DNA of 64,000 bases from positions 1 through 64,000 of the forward strand of contig JAGSHB010000004.1 of NCBI GenBank assembly GCA_023954815.1. The letters run 5' to 3'. Numbering within the stretch: position 1 is the first letter of the stretch; each line of letters starts with the position of its first letter. The position numbers and the translations under genes were made by a program. This DNA comes from Myxococcales bacterium. Its GTDB lineage: Bacteria > Myxococcota_A > UBA9042. The notes under the pieces were generated by a model. That model was not told the DNA's origin, ran no database searches, and saw only the letters and a program-made list of their open reading frames with translations. Shown piece by piece: positions 18,001 to 24,839 of this stretch.

Positions 18001-18729
18001 GCGGTTGACCTCGATGGTGCGCGCGCCGACGTCGCGATTGGAGCGTTTGATGGCGCGGACCACCTCGCCGAGTTTGACCCCGTAGGCGCGCATGGCGTCT
18101 GGATCGACGTCGATCTGGTACTCGCGCAGCATGCCGCCGGTGGTGGCGACCTCGCTGATGCCCTTGGCCGCGTTGAGCGCCGGTTTGACGTAGAAATCCT
18201 GCAAACTCCGCAGCTCTTCAAGGCTCCAGCCCGGCGTCGGCTTGCCGTCGGGGGAGCGCCCCTCCAGCGTGTACCAGTAGACTTGGCCCAGCGCGGTGGC
18301 GTCGGGGCCGAGCTGCGGTTTGACGTCACCGGGCAGGGTGCCGGGCGGCAAGGACGCCAGCTTTTCGAGCAACCGGCTGCGGCTCCAATAGAACTCGACG
18401 TCGTCTTCGAAGATCACGTTGACCGACGAAAAGCCGAACATCGAGTTGGAGCGGATGGTGCGTACACCGGGGATGCCGAGCAGGGCCACAGTCAGTGGAT
18501 AGGTGAGCTGATCTTCCACATCCTGCGGGCTGCGGCCGGCCCATTTGGTGAACACGATCTGCTGGTTTTCGCCGATGTCGGGGATCGCGTCGACCGGCAC
18601 CCGCGCCGTCTCCACGCCGCCAACTTGCCAGCCAAAGGGCGCCACGGCGACGCCCCAGCCCACCGCCACGACCGTCAGCAACAGGACGACGAGGCGATTG
18701 CGTAGAAGAACCCGAAAGAGGGACTTCAT
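15034..18729 (-). CDS. cusA: CusA/CzcA-type heavy-metal RND efflux pump
   Basis: This 1231-residue inner-membrane proton-driven pump begins in standard fashion (TM1 then VDAIPDIGENQQIVFTKW, GRSPQDVEDQLTYPL, NSMFGFSSVNVIF), which places it in the CusA heavy-metal branch. The TM4 segment GIAIAIGTMVDMGIVVTEN carries the relay Asp. It is about 180 residues longer than E. coli CusA. The excess is a central insert at about 520-700, between the two halves: a Pro/Thr/Asp/Ala-rich linker and about three extra hydrophobic helices (LNLAVALVCAWYLA, FVFVVLVTGSLLGLFWLF). It overlaps the adaptor stop by 1 nt and the downstream lipoprotein by 4 nt. Copper/silver is inferred from the adaptor's domains. Confidence 0.92.
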   Translation of the reverse strand: MKSLFRVLLRNRLVVLLLTVVAVGWGVAVAPFGWQVGGVETARVPVDAIPDIGENQQIVFTKWAGRSPQDVEDQLTYPLTVALLGIPGVRTIRSNSMFGFSSVNVIFEDDVEFYWSRSRLLEKLASLPPGTLPGDVKPQLGPDATALGQVYWYTLEGRSPDGKPTPGWSLEELRSLQDFYVKPALNAAKGISEVATTGGMLREYQIDVDPDAMRAYGVKLGEVVRAIKRSNRDVGARTIEVNRIEYVMRGIGFVRGVSDLEKVVIRARDGVPVRVKDVAKVHTGPAMRRGMLDKGGADVVGGVAVVRYGANPMESIAALKAKVTELSRGLPSKTLADGTVSKVTVVPFYDRTQLIQETIGTLEDALFDEVLIAALVVLVMLLHLRASVLISGLLPIAVLLAFVAMKALHVDANVVALSGIAIAIGTMVDMGIVVTENIVSHIERYPDKLRLTVIRDATAEVAGAVLTAVATTVASFLPVFGLQAAEGKLFTPLAWTKTFSLVMAVVVALTVLPAVAVLLFPQAPGWLKDKWAAFIARLPWAPTVAPSAVVPTPTDAPTDAQSDAPSEASVGASTALARGKQIAKVTLNLAVALVCAWYLARHWMPLGKGEPVMDNFVFVVLVTGSLLGLFWLFQAFYSQLLQAFLARKLAFIAVPLFVLMLGLSVWLGADRVFGWLPDKATAGVRARFPGLSEEFMPKLDEGSYLWMPTIMPHGGISAGTEIIAQMDRAISAIPEVKSAVGKLGRAESALDPAPLSMIETIVTLKPEFTTLADGTRKRNWRPKMKRQSDIWAEITRVAQVPGATSAPELQPIAGRIVMLATGMRAPMGIKVKGPDLKTLGDFALKLEALVKAVPEVQPAAVLADRVIGKPYLEIQIDREAIARYGARIEDVQQVIEVAIGGMPITMTVEGRERYPVRVRYPREQRDNLEALGGIIVPTPSGAQLPLRLMAKVAYSRGPQAIKSEDTFLTAYVVFDGQKGQSEIDVVNAVRAAVDKAVADKTLKVPQGVSWRFAGNYESKLRSDARLKILIPLALVLVFILLYLQFRSVATTAMVFTGVAVAMGGGFLALWAWGEPWFLDASVLGHNLRDIFGVRQINLSVAVWVGFIALIGIATDDGVVMATYLDQSFAKHRPRTREAIRAAVVEAGSRRIRPCLMTTATTVLALLPILTSTGRGSDVMIPMSIPAFGGMALELITLFVVPVLYCGWQELKLAVGAVPSDPEQRQEQGVQA

Positions 18730-21143
18730 CAGTGCCCTCCGTGGTTGTGACCGGCGTGGGGAGCGCTTGGCTTGTCGGCTTTTCCTTTAGGCGCTGTCGC
18801 CTTGGGAGCCGTGCCTTTGGGAGCCGTGCCTTTGGGAGCCGTGCCTTCGGGAGCCGTGCCTGCGGAAGCGGGGACCTTGGGCTGCTGGTCCAGGTGCTCA
18901 AGCGCGTCGGCCTTCACAGCAGTCACTTTCTCGCCGCAACGCAGCATCTTCGCGCCGTAGTAGGGGTTATGAACTTTCCCAGGAGCCTGCAGCCAATGGG
19001 CGCCTTTGTCGCCGAAGGCCATGGGGCAGTAGACCTGCTCGAACTGGCCCGCCAGCAAGTCGGCGTGAACCACCGTCAGCGGAATCAAGGCGGTGTTGAT
19101 GTCTTCGAAGGCAGCTCGCTGTGCCGTGATGGTGGCGTCAGCGGCGGCCAGCGCCTGGGCACCGGACAAGAGGAGAGGATTGACGGGCCGTTTCCCTTCC
19201 ACGAGCGCCTTCGCCGCTGGCACCAAGCGCTGTGCCGCCTTGCGGGCCTTGTCTGGCTCATCCGCGGAGAGGGCCGAGGAGATCGCGAGGGTGTGGGTGA
19301 GTACCTGTTGGAATCGATTGGTGAAGGTCGCATCAAAGGCCCGTTTCTTGGCCTTGAGCACGTCGCCGCCCGTCACGCTCCGCGCTGCAATGGTCCAGAC
19401 GTCATCGAAAGCCGTTCTGGCCGCTTTCAGGCTGGATTTGCTGGCCGAAAGCCACCTTACGGCTTGCTGCAGCCCGCGGGCGCCTTTGTACGCCGCTGTG
19501 GCCTCAGTCAATGCATCTACGCCATCGGCGACACTCCGCAGCTTCTTGCCCTTGAGGGCAAACTGGATGTGGCGAATGTGCTTGACGATCTCCTTGGCGA
19601 GCTGACGCTGAGTCGGTTTGGCCGCGGCGCCTGTCTCCTCGCCCGCCTGGTGATTCATGATCGACGGCTCACCCATGATCTGCATGGACGAATCGAGCCG
19701 GAACGCGCCGCGACTCACGACCCGCTCGCCGGCCATCAGCCCCTTTCGAACCAAGTACTTGTCGCCAGCGCGCGCACCCAGCTGCACTTCGCGCACCAGG
19801 TACGTCGGCTCCTTGGCCCCCTCCTGTTCGACAAAGACGACGACCCGCTTGCCGGTAAAGAGCGGCGCCGACGCCGGGATGACCAGCGGCGCCTCCCGCT
19901 TGCCGTCGGCCGTGGTCGCGCCCACCAGCCAATGCCGCTCGGCGGGCACCAACTTCATCCCGCAAATGCTGCACCGCATCGCCTTGGGCCGGACCTCGCT
20001 CGGGTGCATCGGGCAGATGAACTTGCCCTTCAAATCGTTGGCCGCCGGCCCCTGCCCCGCGCCGACGTGCACATCGGCGTGTGCACGCACAAACATCTCG
20101 GGTTTGAGGCGCAAGTCGGGGTTGGCGACGTCCACGCGGACCTTCACCGTGCGCGTGCGGGCGTCCATGGTCGGGTTCACAAAAGCGATGCGGCCTTTGA
20201 ACTTTTCCCCCGGAAACGCGGCCACTTCGAAGCGCGTCGTCTGATCGTAGCGCAGCCAGGCCAGGTCGCTCTCGTAGGCGTTGAGCTCCACCCAGACGTG
20301 GCTCAGGTCGGCGATGGTGTACAGCGGCGTGCCGGTCTTGACCCACGCACCCTCCAGCGCGTTCTTGTGCACCACGATGCCGCCCATGGGCGCGTAGATG
20401 GTGACCTGCTTGAGCGGCCGACCGCGGCGAATAATCTGGCGGACCTGCCAGTCCATGAGCCCCCACAGGCGCAACTTGTCTTTCGCGGCGCGCTTAGTCG
20501 TGCGAGCGGCCTGCCCAAGGGGACCAGCCGGCGCGCGGGCCGCATCCTTGCTCGCTTGAATCAGCTCGGCTTGGGCGACCAACAGCTCAGGACTGTAGAT
20601 GGAGACCAGATGGTCGCCCTTGCGCACCCGGGTACCCGTAAAATCGACGTAGGCGCGCTCGATACGACCGCCAAACCAAGCGGTGATGCGCGCGACCCGC
20701 GTCTCGTCGTAGGCGACCTTGCCGACCATGGGCACCGGCACAGTGACAGCCTCGCGCTTGACCACGGTGGTCTCGATGCGGGCGGCTGCCCGAGCGGCTT
20801 CCGACATCTCGACCCGCAGGCCATCGCCGCCACCTTTCTTCTTCTTCAGCGGGATCAGATCCATGTTGCAGATCGGGCACAGCCCCGCTTCGGGCAGCTT
20901 GATCTGCGGGTGCATCGAGCAGGTCCACAGGGTCTTGCTGGCCGATTCGGCCTCCGCCGCGCCTCCGGTGGCAGCTGACGAAGCGCCATGTTGGTGGGCA
21001 GCGGCGGCGCCAGTAGCGGCGGGTCGCTTGGCGCTGTCGACAGGTGGCGACGCCATCCACACACCCACCACGAGGCCCAACGCCAGGGTGACGGCGGCTG
21101 ACAGCGCGGGAGACAGCAGGATGCGAAGATCGATGTTCTTCAT
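18729..21143 (-). CDS. cusB: CusB-type RND periplasmic adaptor with metal-binding modules
   Basis: This 804-residue membrane-fusion protein links the pump to the outer-membrane channel. After the N-terminal TM (about 10-30) comes a heavy-metal-binding domain, TCSMHPQIKLPEAGLCPIC, then the barrel-sandwich/alpha-hairpin HlyD core (about 140-330). A second metal domain follows (ICPMHPSEVRPKAMRCSIC), then a beta-barrel region. A long helical part leads to a DUF3347 module with YCPMAFGDKG and YYGAKMLRCGEK. It ends in GTAPK-type repeats and HAGHNHGGH, a His-rich metal tail. The two CxMHP modules plus DUF3347 point to copper or silver. It is nearly twice the length of E. coli CusB. ATGA overlaps join it to the outer-membrane gene upstream. 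Confidence 0.92.
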   Translation of the reverse strand: MKNIDLRILLSPALSAAVTLALGLVVGVWMASPPVDSAKRPAATGAAAAHQHGASSAATGGAAEAESASKTLWTCSMHPQIKLPEAGLCPICNMDLIPLKKKKGGGDGLRVEMSEAARAAARIETTVVKREAVTVPVPMVGKVAYDETRVARITAWFGGRIERAYVDFTGTRVRKGDHLVSIYSPELLVAQAELIQASKDAARAPAGPLGQAARTTKRAAKDKLRLWGLMDWQVRQIIRRGRPLKQVTIYAPMGGIVVHKNALEGAWVKTGTPLYTIADLSHVWVELNAYESDLAWLRYDQTTRFEVAAFPGEKFKGRIAFVNPTMDARTRTVKVRVDVANPDLRLKPEMFVRAHADVHVGAGQGPAANDLKGKFICPMHPSEVRPKAMRCSICGMKLVPAERHWLVGATTADGKREAPLVIPASAPLFTGKRVVVFVEQEGAKEPTYLVREVQLGARAGDKYLVRKGLMAGERVVSRGAFRLDSSMQIMGEPSIMNHQAGEETGAAAKPTQRQLAKEIVKHIRHIQFALKGKKLRSVADGVDALTEATAAYKGARGLQQAVRWLSASKSSLKAARTAFDDVWTIAARSVTGGDVLKAKKRAFDATFTNRFQQVLTHTLAISSALSADEPDKARKAAQRLVPAAKALVEGKRPVNPLLLSGAQALAAADATITAQRAAFEDINTALIPLTVVHADLLAGQFEQVYCPMAFGDKGAHWLQAPGKVHNPYYGAKMLRCGEKVTAVKADALEHLDQQPKVPASAGTAPEGTAPKGTAPKGTAPKATAPKGKADKPSAPHAGHNHGGH
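18802..18861. repeat. four 15-bp tandem units inside the adaptor gene
   Basis: Three identical units TTGGGAGCCGTGCCT and a fourth with one substitution occupy 18802-18816, 18817-18831, 18832-18846 and 18847-18861. They encode the five-residue repeat GTAPK/GTAPE near the adaptor C-terminus. Near-identical units that keep the reading frame suggest recent slippage expansion. Confidence 0.9.
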
Positions 21144-22504
21144 GGGGTCTCCTTCTTGGGGCGTGCCTGAACCGGCGGATTGGCAGCCTTGCCGGGCGAC
21201 GTCTTGACCGGGCGCTGGCGAAGCGCAAATGGCGCAAGTGGCCCGGCAATCAGGGCTTCTAGGTCGGCTTGGGCTTGCACCCGGCGACGGCGTGCCGTGC
21301 TGAGACGCACCTGGTAGCGCAGCAGTTGGCGCTGCAATTCGATGACCGATTGAAAACCTGCACGACCGGTGGCGTACGCACGCACAACGGTCTGTAGGGC
21401 CGACTTCGCCCTCGGAACGAGCTGGCCAGCGTAGAGCGCACGCTTGCGGCGAGCGTCGCGGAGCCGGAAGAGCAGCTTCGCCACACGGGCCTCAGCGCGG
21501 CGCAGCGCAGCTTCGCGGGTCGCAGTCGCCGCCCGGTGGGTGGCCCGGGCCGCGTCGACCTCGGCGGTATAGGCCCGTCGCCAGACCGGTAGTTTCGCAG
21601 AAACATTCAGCATCAACGCGTCGTTGCCGCTGTCGGAGACGCCATCCATCCGGGCGGCGCCGACCATGACCCAGTCGAGCCCAACACCAAAGTCTGGCTT
21701 CGTTTTTTGCTGGGCGGCGCGGGTACGAGCGACCGCAGCGGCGACGGCCGCATCTCCCACCAGCACGTCCGGTTGTTTGGCGAGCGCGGCGGTGAACGCA
21801 GAGGCGGGAGGCGGCGCCGCTCCGGCGAAGGGATCGGACTCAAAGCCGCCAGGGGCTAGGGGTACATCTGCCGGCACGTTGGCCAGGGCGCGCAGCTGCG
21901 CCTCGGTGGCGCTGACGGCATCGCGCGCGCTGGCGGCCCGCTCGGCCAAGGCGTCGATCATCAAGCGAAGCCGCTGCGCGTCGGCGAACGTCGCTTTCCC
22001 CACGCGCAAGCGCGTCAACAGGGAAGGCTCCAAATTGACCAGGAGGGTGCGCTGCGCCTCGTACAGACTCGCTACCTGCAACAGCCAGGTGCGTTGGACC
22101 CAGGGCCGCCGAATCTGCGCCTCCAAGCGCGCGAGTCGCGCATCGATTCTACGGCGCGCGACATCGGCGCGTGCCAGGACCGCGTCCCCCTTGAGCTGCA
22201 GCTTGTGAGGCCACGGGATCGGCATGCGGATACCAACGCGGGCGCGCTGCGGGCCAACACGGGTCTCCACTGGGCGCACAAAGACGCCGCCTGAGACGAC
22301 CGGCTCAGGCCATTTTCTAGCGGCGACGGCCTGGTGACGCACCGCCTGCCAACGCGCACGCGCCGCTTTCAGCTCGGGGTTGTGTTCCGCCGCACGCCCA
22401 AGCAATGCGGCGAGATCCATGGGTGGTGCCGCAAGCACCATGGACGGAGCGGTCGCAGCAACGAACCACAACAGCGCAGCGCGCCGCCGGGAAATGGCAT
22501 TCAT
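21140..22504 (-). CDS. TolC/CusC-family outer-membrane efflux channel
   Basis: This 454-residue outer-membrane factor is first of the four overlapping efflux genes. A signal peptide (about 1-26, ending VLAAPP) is followed by the two helical repeats of the OEP family. The first repeat has LLGRAAEHNPELKAARARWQA and PEPVVSGGVFV; the second has ALAKQPDVLVGDAAVAAAVAR and KPDFGVGLDWVM. The C-terminal TGRAGFQSVIELQRQLLRYQ is a typical late OEP segment. It would form the trimeric outer-membrane duct for the adaptor and pump. Its 3' end overlaps the adaptor ATG by 4 nt. The C-terminal tail is Pro/Lys-rich. Confidence 0.88.
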   Translation of the reverse strand: MNAISRRRAALLWFVAATAPSMVLAAPPMDLAALLGRAAEHNPELKAARARWQAVRHQAVAARKWPEPVVSGGVFVRPVETRVGPQRARVGIRMPIPWPHKLQLKGDAVLARADVARRRIDARLARLEAQIRRPWVQRTWLLQVASLYEAQRTLLVNLEPSLLTRLRVGKATFADAQRLRLMIDALAERAASARDAVSATEAQLRALANVPADVPLAPGGFESDPFAGAAPPPASAFTAALAKQPDVLVGDAAVAAAVARTRAAQQKTKPDFGVGLDWVMVGAARMDGVSDSGNDALMLNVSAKLPVWRRAYTAEVDAARATHRAATATREAALRRAEARVAKLLFRLRDARRKRALYAGQLVPRAKSALQTVVRAYATGRAGFQSVIELQRQLLRYQVRLSTARRRRVQAQADLEALIAGPLAPFALRQRPVKTSPGKAANPPVQARPKKETP

Positions 22505-22617
22505 GAGAGTTCCCTGACTCAGTTGGGAGCGCGCGCAACACCGCGCGACCGGAAGACCGCTACGTCAACCGCTGATGGGTGACGAAAGCCGTCGATTCAC
22601 AAACGAAAACAAGGGAT

Positions 22618-23061
22618 TTAGCAGCGCCAGACTTGTAACCGTGACAGCCGCCGAGCGGGGGCGCTTTCACACGGCGGCGGGGTCCATCGCCGGACATGGG
22701 ACGAGGCTACCTGAGCCCCAACCGACTGTAATTGCTGGGCAGATGTAACAAAGGTGCTTATTTTTGAGGCGTCGTCGTTGACCTGCCCAACTGTGAACTC
22801 CGGAAGAACCGCTGGCGTCAGCGAGGCGTCGCACTGGCAGGCATCTCCGCAGTTGCGGGCGATTGTACCGGCCACATCGGAATCGCTGGCGGCGGTCGGC
22901 GAGGCTGCATCGCTTTCAGTGCCGCCATGGCAGCAGCTGTGATCGGACGCCGCAGCTGTCTCGACCGCGCTTTGTGCATCGACGTCGCACATGCACGGCG
23001 CCGACAACCCGAGTGACTGGGCGAACAGGACGGCGGCGAAGATGGCGGAGAGTCCTCTCAT
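22618..23061 (-). CDS. Cys-rich exported protein beside the metal-efflux operon
   Basis: This 147-residue protein has a clear signal peptide (LSAIFAAVLFAQSLGLSA) and then Cys clusters CMCDVD, HSCCHGG and CGDACQCD, which are strong candidates for soft-metal binding. The C-terminal third is Arg/Pro/Cys-rich. It lies 113 nt upstream of the efflux operon on the same strand, so it may be its first gene: a periplasmic copper/silver binder or sensor, by context only. The open frame extends 54 codons upstream, but the signal peptide fits the ATG at 23061. I do not recognise the family. Confidence 0.7.
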   Translation of the reverse strand: MRGLSAIFAAVLFAQSLGLSAPCMCDVDAQSAVETAAASDHSCCHGGTESDAASPTAASDSDVAGTIARNCGDACQCDASLTPAVLPEFTVGQVNDDASKISTFVTSAQQLQSVGAQVASSHVRRWTPPPCESAPARRLSRLQVWRC

Positions 23062-23168
23062 CGGAGCCCAATTTAGGATCTGTTGAGGTTCGGCGCAAGT
23101 TGTTGCTTTCCCTGTCGGACGCCACAACACCGCTGCATCCCTATCGGATTCGCCAGATGGGCCAATGC

Positions 23169-24734
23169 TCACTTGCAGGCGGCCTGCTCTTTCTTGCAGT
23201 AGATATCCAAACAGGCATTGCACTGCGCCTGCGTTCCTGTCGAACAGAAGGACTTGCAGACGCCATTGCTGCAGGTCAGTAGCGCGTTGAGGTCCGACAG
23301 CCCTTGGGCCGAGGCCTTGGCCTTACAGTCCTGGGCGCAGGCCTTGCTGTTGCCGCATTGACCCGCGCACTGCAGCACCTGGGCGCACGAGTACCCGCCG
23401 CCACCCGTGCTGCCGAAGCACCCTTGAAAAGACGGCCCGCATTGCTGCGCCGCGCACGTTCCATAGTCGTTGCCGGTCTTGCCCGCGCATTTCTGCTCGC
23501 CGCAGGTCCCTAATAAATACCAAGCTTTGAGAGCGTCTATACTGGCGTCTGCGTGGCAGTTCACCAGGCAGATCTGACTCGTGCCGCAACCGGTCAGACA
23601 ACCGCCAAACTGGTCGCACGTCTTGGTGCCCGATCCCAAGCAGCCAGACTGCTCTTTGGGGCAGTACGTGTAGACGCACAGCATGGCCTCATTGGCCTTG
23701 CCGGCATCGATGAGCTTCTGACAGCTGAGCGCGATACAGGCCTTGCGCTTGTTGTACTCAGCCTGGGCAGTGGCGGTGCCTTTGGCCACGCAAGCGTCGA
23801 TGTTGATGGTGTCTTTGGGACCCTGAGAGAACTGGCTGACACACGCCATGATCTGGCCACAACTGAGCGTGCCGCTCGCCACGGGCTGGCACTTGCCAGC
23901 CGTACACACCTGCCCGCTGGGGCACGCGGGGGTACACGTTGGCGTCACGCACTTACCGTTTTCACAGACCTGACCACCGGTGCAGGCGGGCGCACACGTC
24001 GGCGTCACGCACTGGCCGCTTTGGCACACTTTGCCGCCGGTGCAGGCGGGCGAACAACCGGACTTGGATTTGCACTGACCCTGCTCGCAGACCTGCCCCG
24101 GTTGGCAAGCGAGCGGCACGCCCCAGCGCAGGCAGCTACCATCGAGTTGGCAGGTTTTGAACGCTGAAACCCCGGAAATACAGGATACTTGTCCTAGGGC
24201 GAGGCATTCACCCTTGCAGGTACAACCGCCTGCCTTACACGCGTAACCGGAGCCGCAGGCGGCCAGCTTCATCCACTGACCTTGGAAGCAAAACTGCGGC
24301 GTCGTGCCGTCGACACAGGTCTTTGCGCCCTCGGTGCACGCGGCCGTGTCACTTGGTCCCGTATCAACTTGTCCCGTGTCTGGCGTGCCCGTGTCTGGCG
24401 TTCCTGTGTCAGTTGGCCCCGTGTCCGGCGTGCCCGTGTCCACCAGTTCGACGTCTTGGCTGCTATCGGCCACCACGTCACTGCTCTCGGGCACGTCCCC
24501 GCTCGACGAATCGGCATGAAAAAGTGGGACGTCGCCCTCACCGCCGCAACTCACGATCTCGCATGTCTCCGGATCGACGCACACCGACACGCCAGGGCAC
24601 GGCTCACAGAGCCCGGTGAAGCTGTTGTTGCAAATGTAGGTCGGCTGCGGAGCCGGGTTGTTTCCACAGCCAGTCATCCACAAGGCCGCAACAATGACGA
24701 GCGCACGTGAAAGTTCGATCGGAATACGAGGCAT
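23169..24734 (-). CDS. Cys-rich lipoprotein with Asp-Thr-Gly repeats
   Basis: This 521-residue lipoprotein has a signal ending MTGC (Cys23). A linker of PDTG-type repeats (about 97-128; DNA units of GTGTC-GGCGTGCCC near 24375-24445) separates it from the Cys-rich body. The body holds repeated C-x-x-G-x-V-C-x-x-G-x-C units (TGGKVCQSGQC, TGGQVCENGKC, PSGQVCTAGKC) and a C-terminal part with many paired Cys (GCLGSG, CGTSQICLVNC). A surface-exposed, disulfide-stabilised structure is likely. The tandem similarity of the units suggests internal duplication. No catalytic residues are seen. The gene may share a transcript with the Cys-rich exported protein downstream (107 nt apart), but nothing proves it. 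Confidence 0.78.
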   Translation of the reverse strand: MPRIPIELSRALVIVAALWMTGCGNNPAPQPTYICNNSFTGLCEPCPGVSVCVDPETCEIVSCGGEGDVPLFHADSSSGDVPESSDVVADSSQDVELVDTGTPDTGPTDTGTPDTGTPDTGQVDTGPSDTAACTEGAKTCVDGTTPQFCFQGQWMKLAACGSGYACKAGGCTCKGECLALGQVSCISGVSAFKTCQLDGSCLRWGVPLACQPGQVCEQGQCKSKSGCSPACTGGKVCQSGQCVTPTCAPACTGGQVCENGKCVTPTCTPACPSGQVCTAGKCQPVASGTLSCGQIMACVSQFSQGPKDTINIDACVAKGTATAQAEYNKRKACIALSCQKLIDAGKANEAMLCVYTYCPKEQSGCLGSGTKTCDQFGGCLTGCGTSQICLVNCHADASIDALKAWYLLGTCGEQKCAGKTGNDYGTCAAQQCGPSFQGCFGSTGGGGYSCAQVLQCAGQCGNSKACAQDCKAKASAQGLSDLNALLTCSNGVCKSFCSTGTQAQCNACLDIYCKKEQAACK

Positions 24735-24839
24735 GGAAAGCTCCGGCTTAGGCTCGCCAGCATAAGCTTCAAGTCGTTGGGTCGCAAACGCAGCCTGACC
24801 ACAACTCGGCTCTCCCGAGCCCGCTAAAACGGGGCTATT

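Noticed and set aside
17407-18705. 432-residue plus-strand frame across the RND pump
   Set aside because: It lies antisense to conserved CusA motifs and is dominated by His, Asp and Val from complementary codons.
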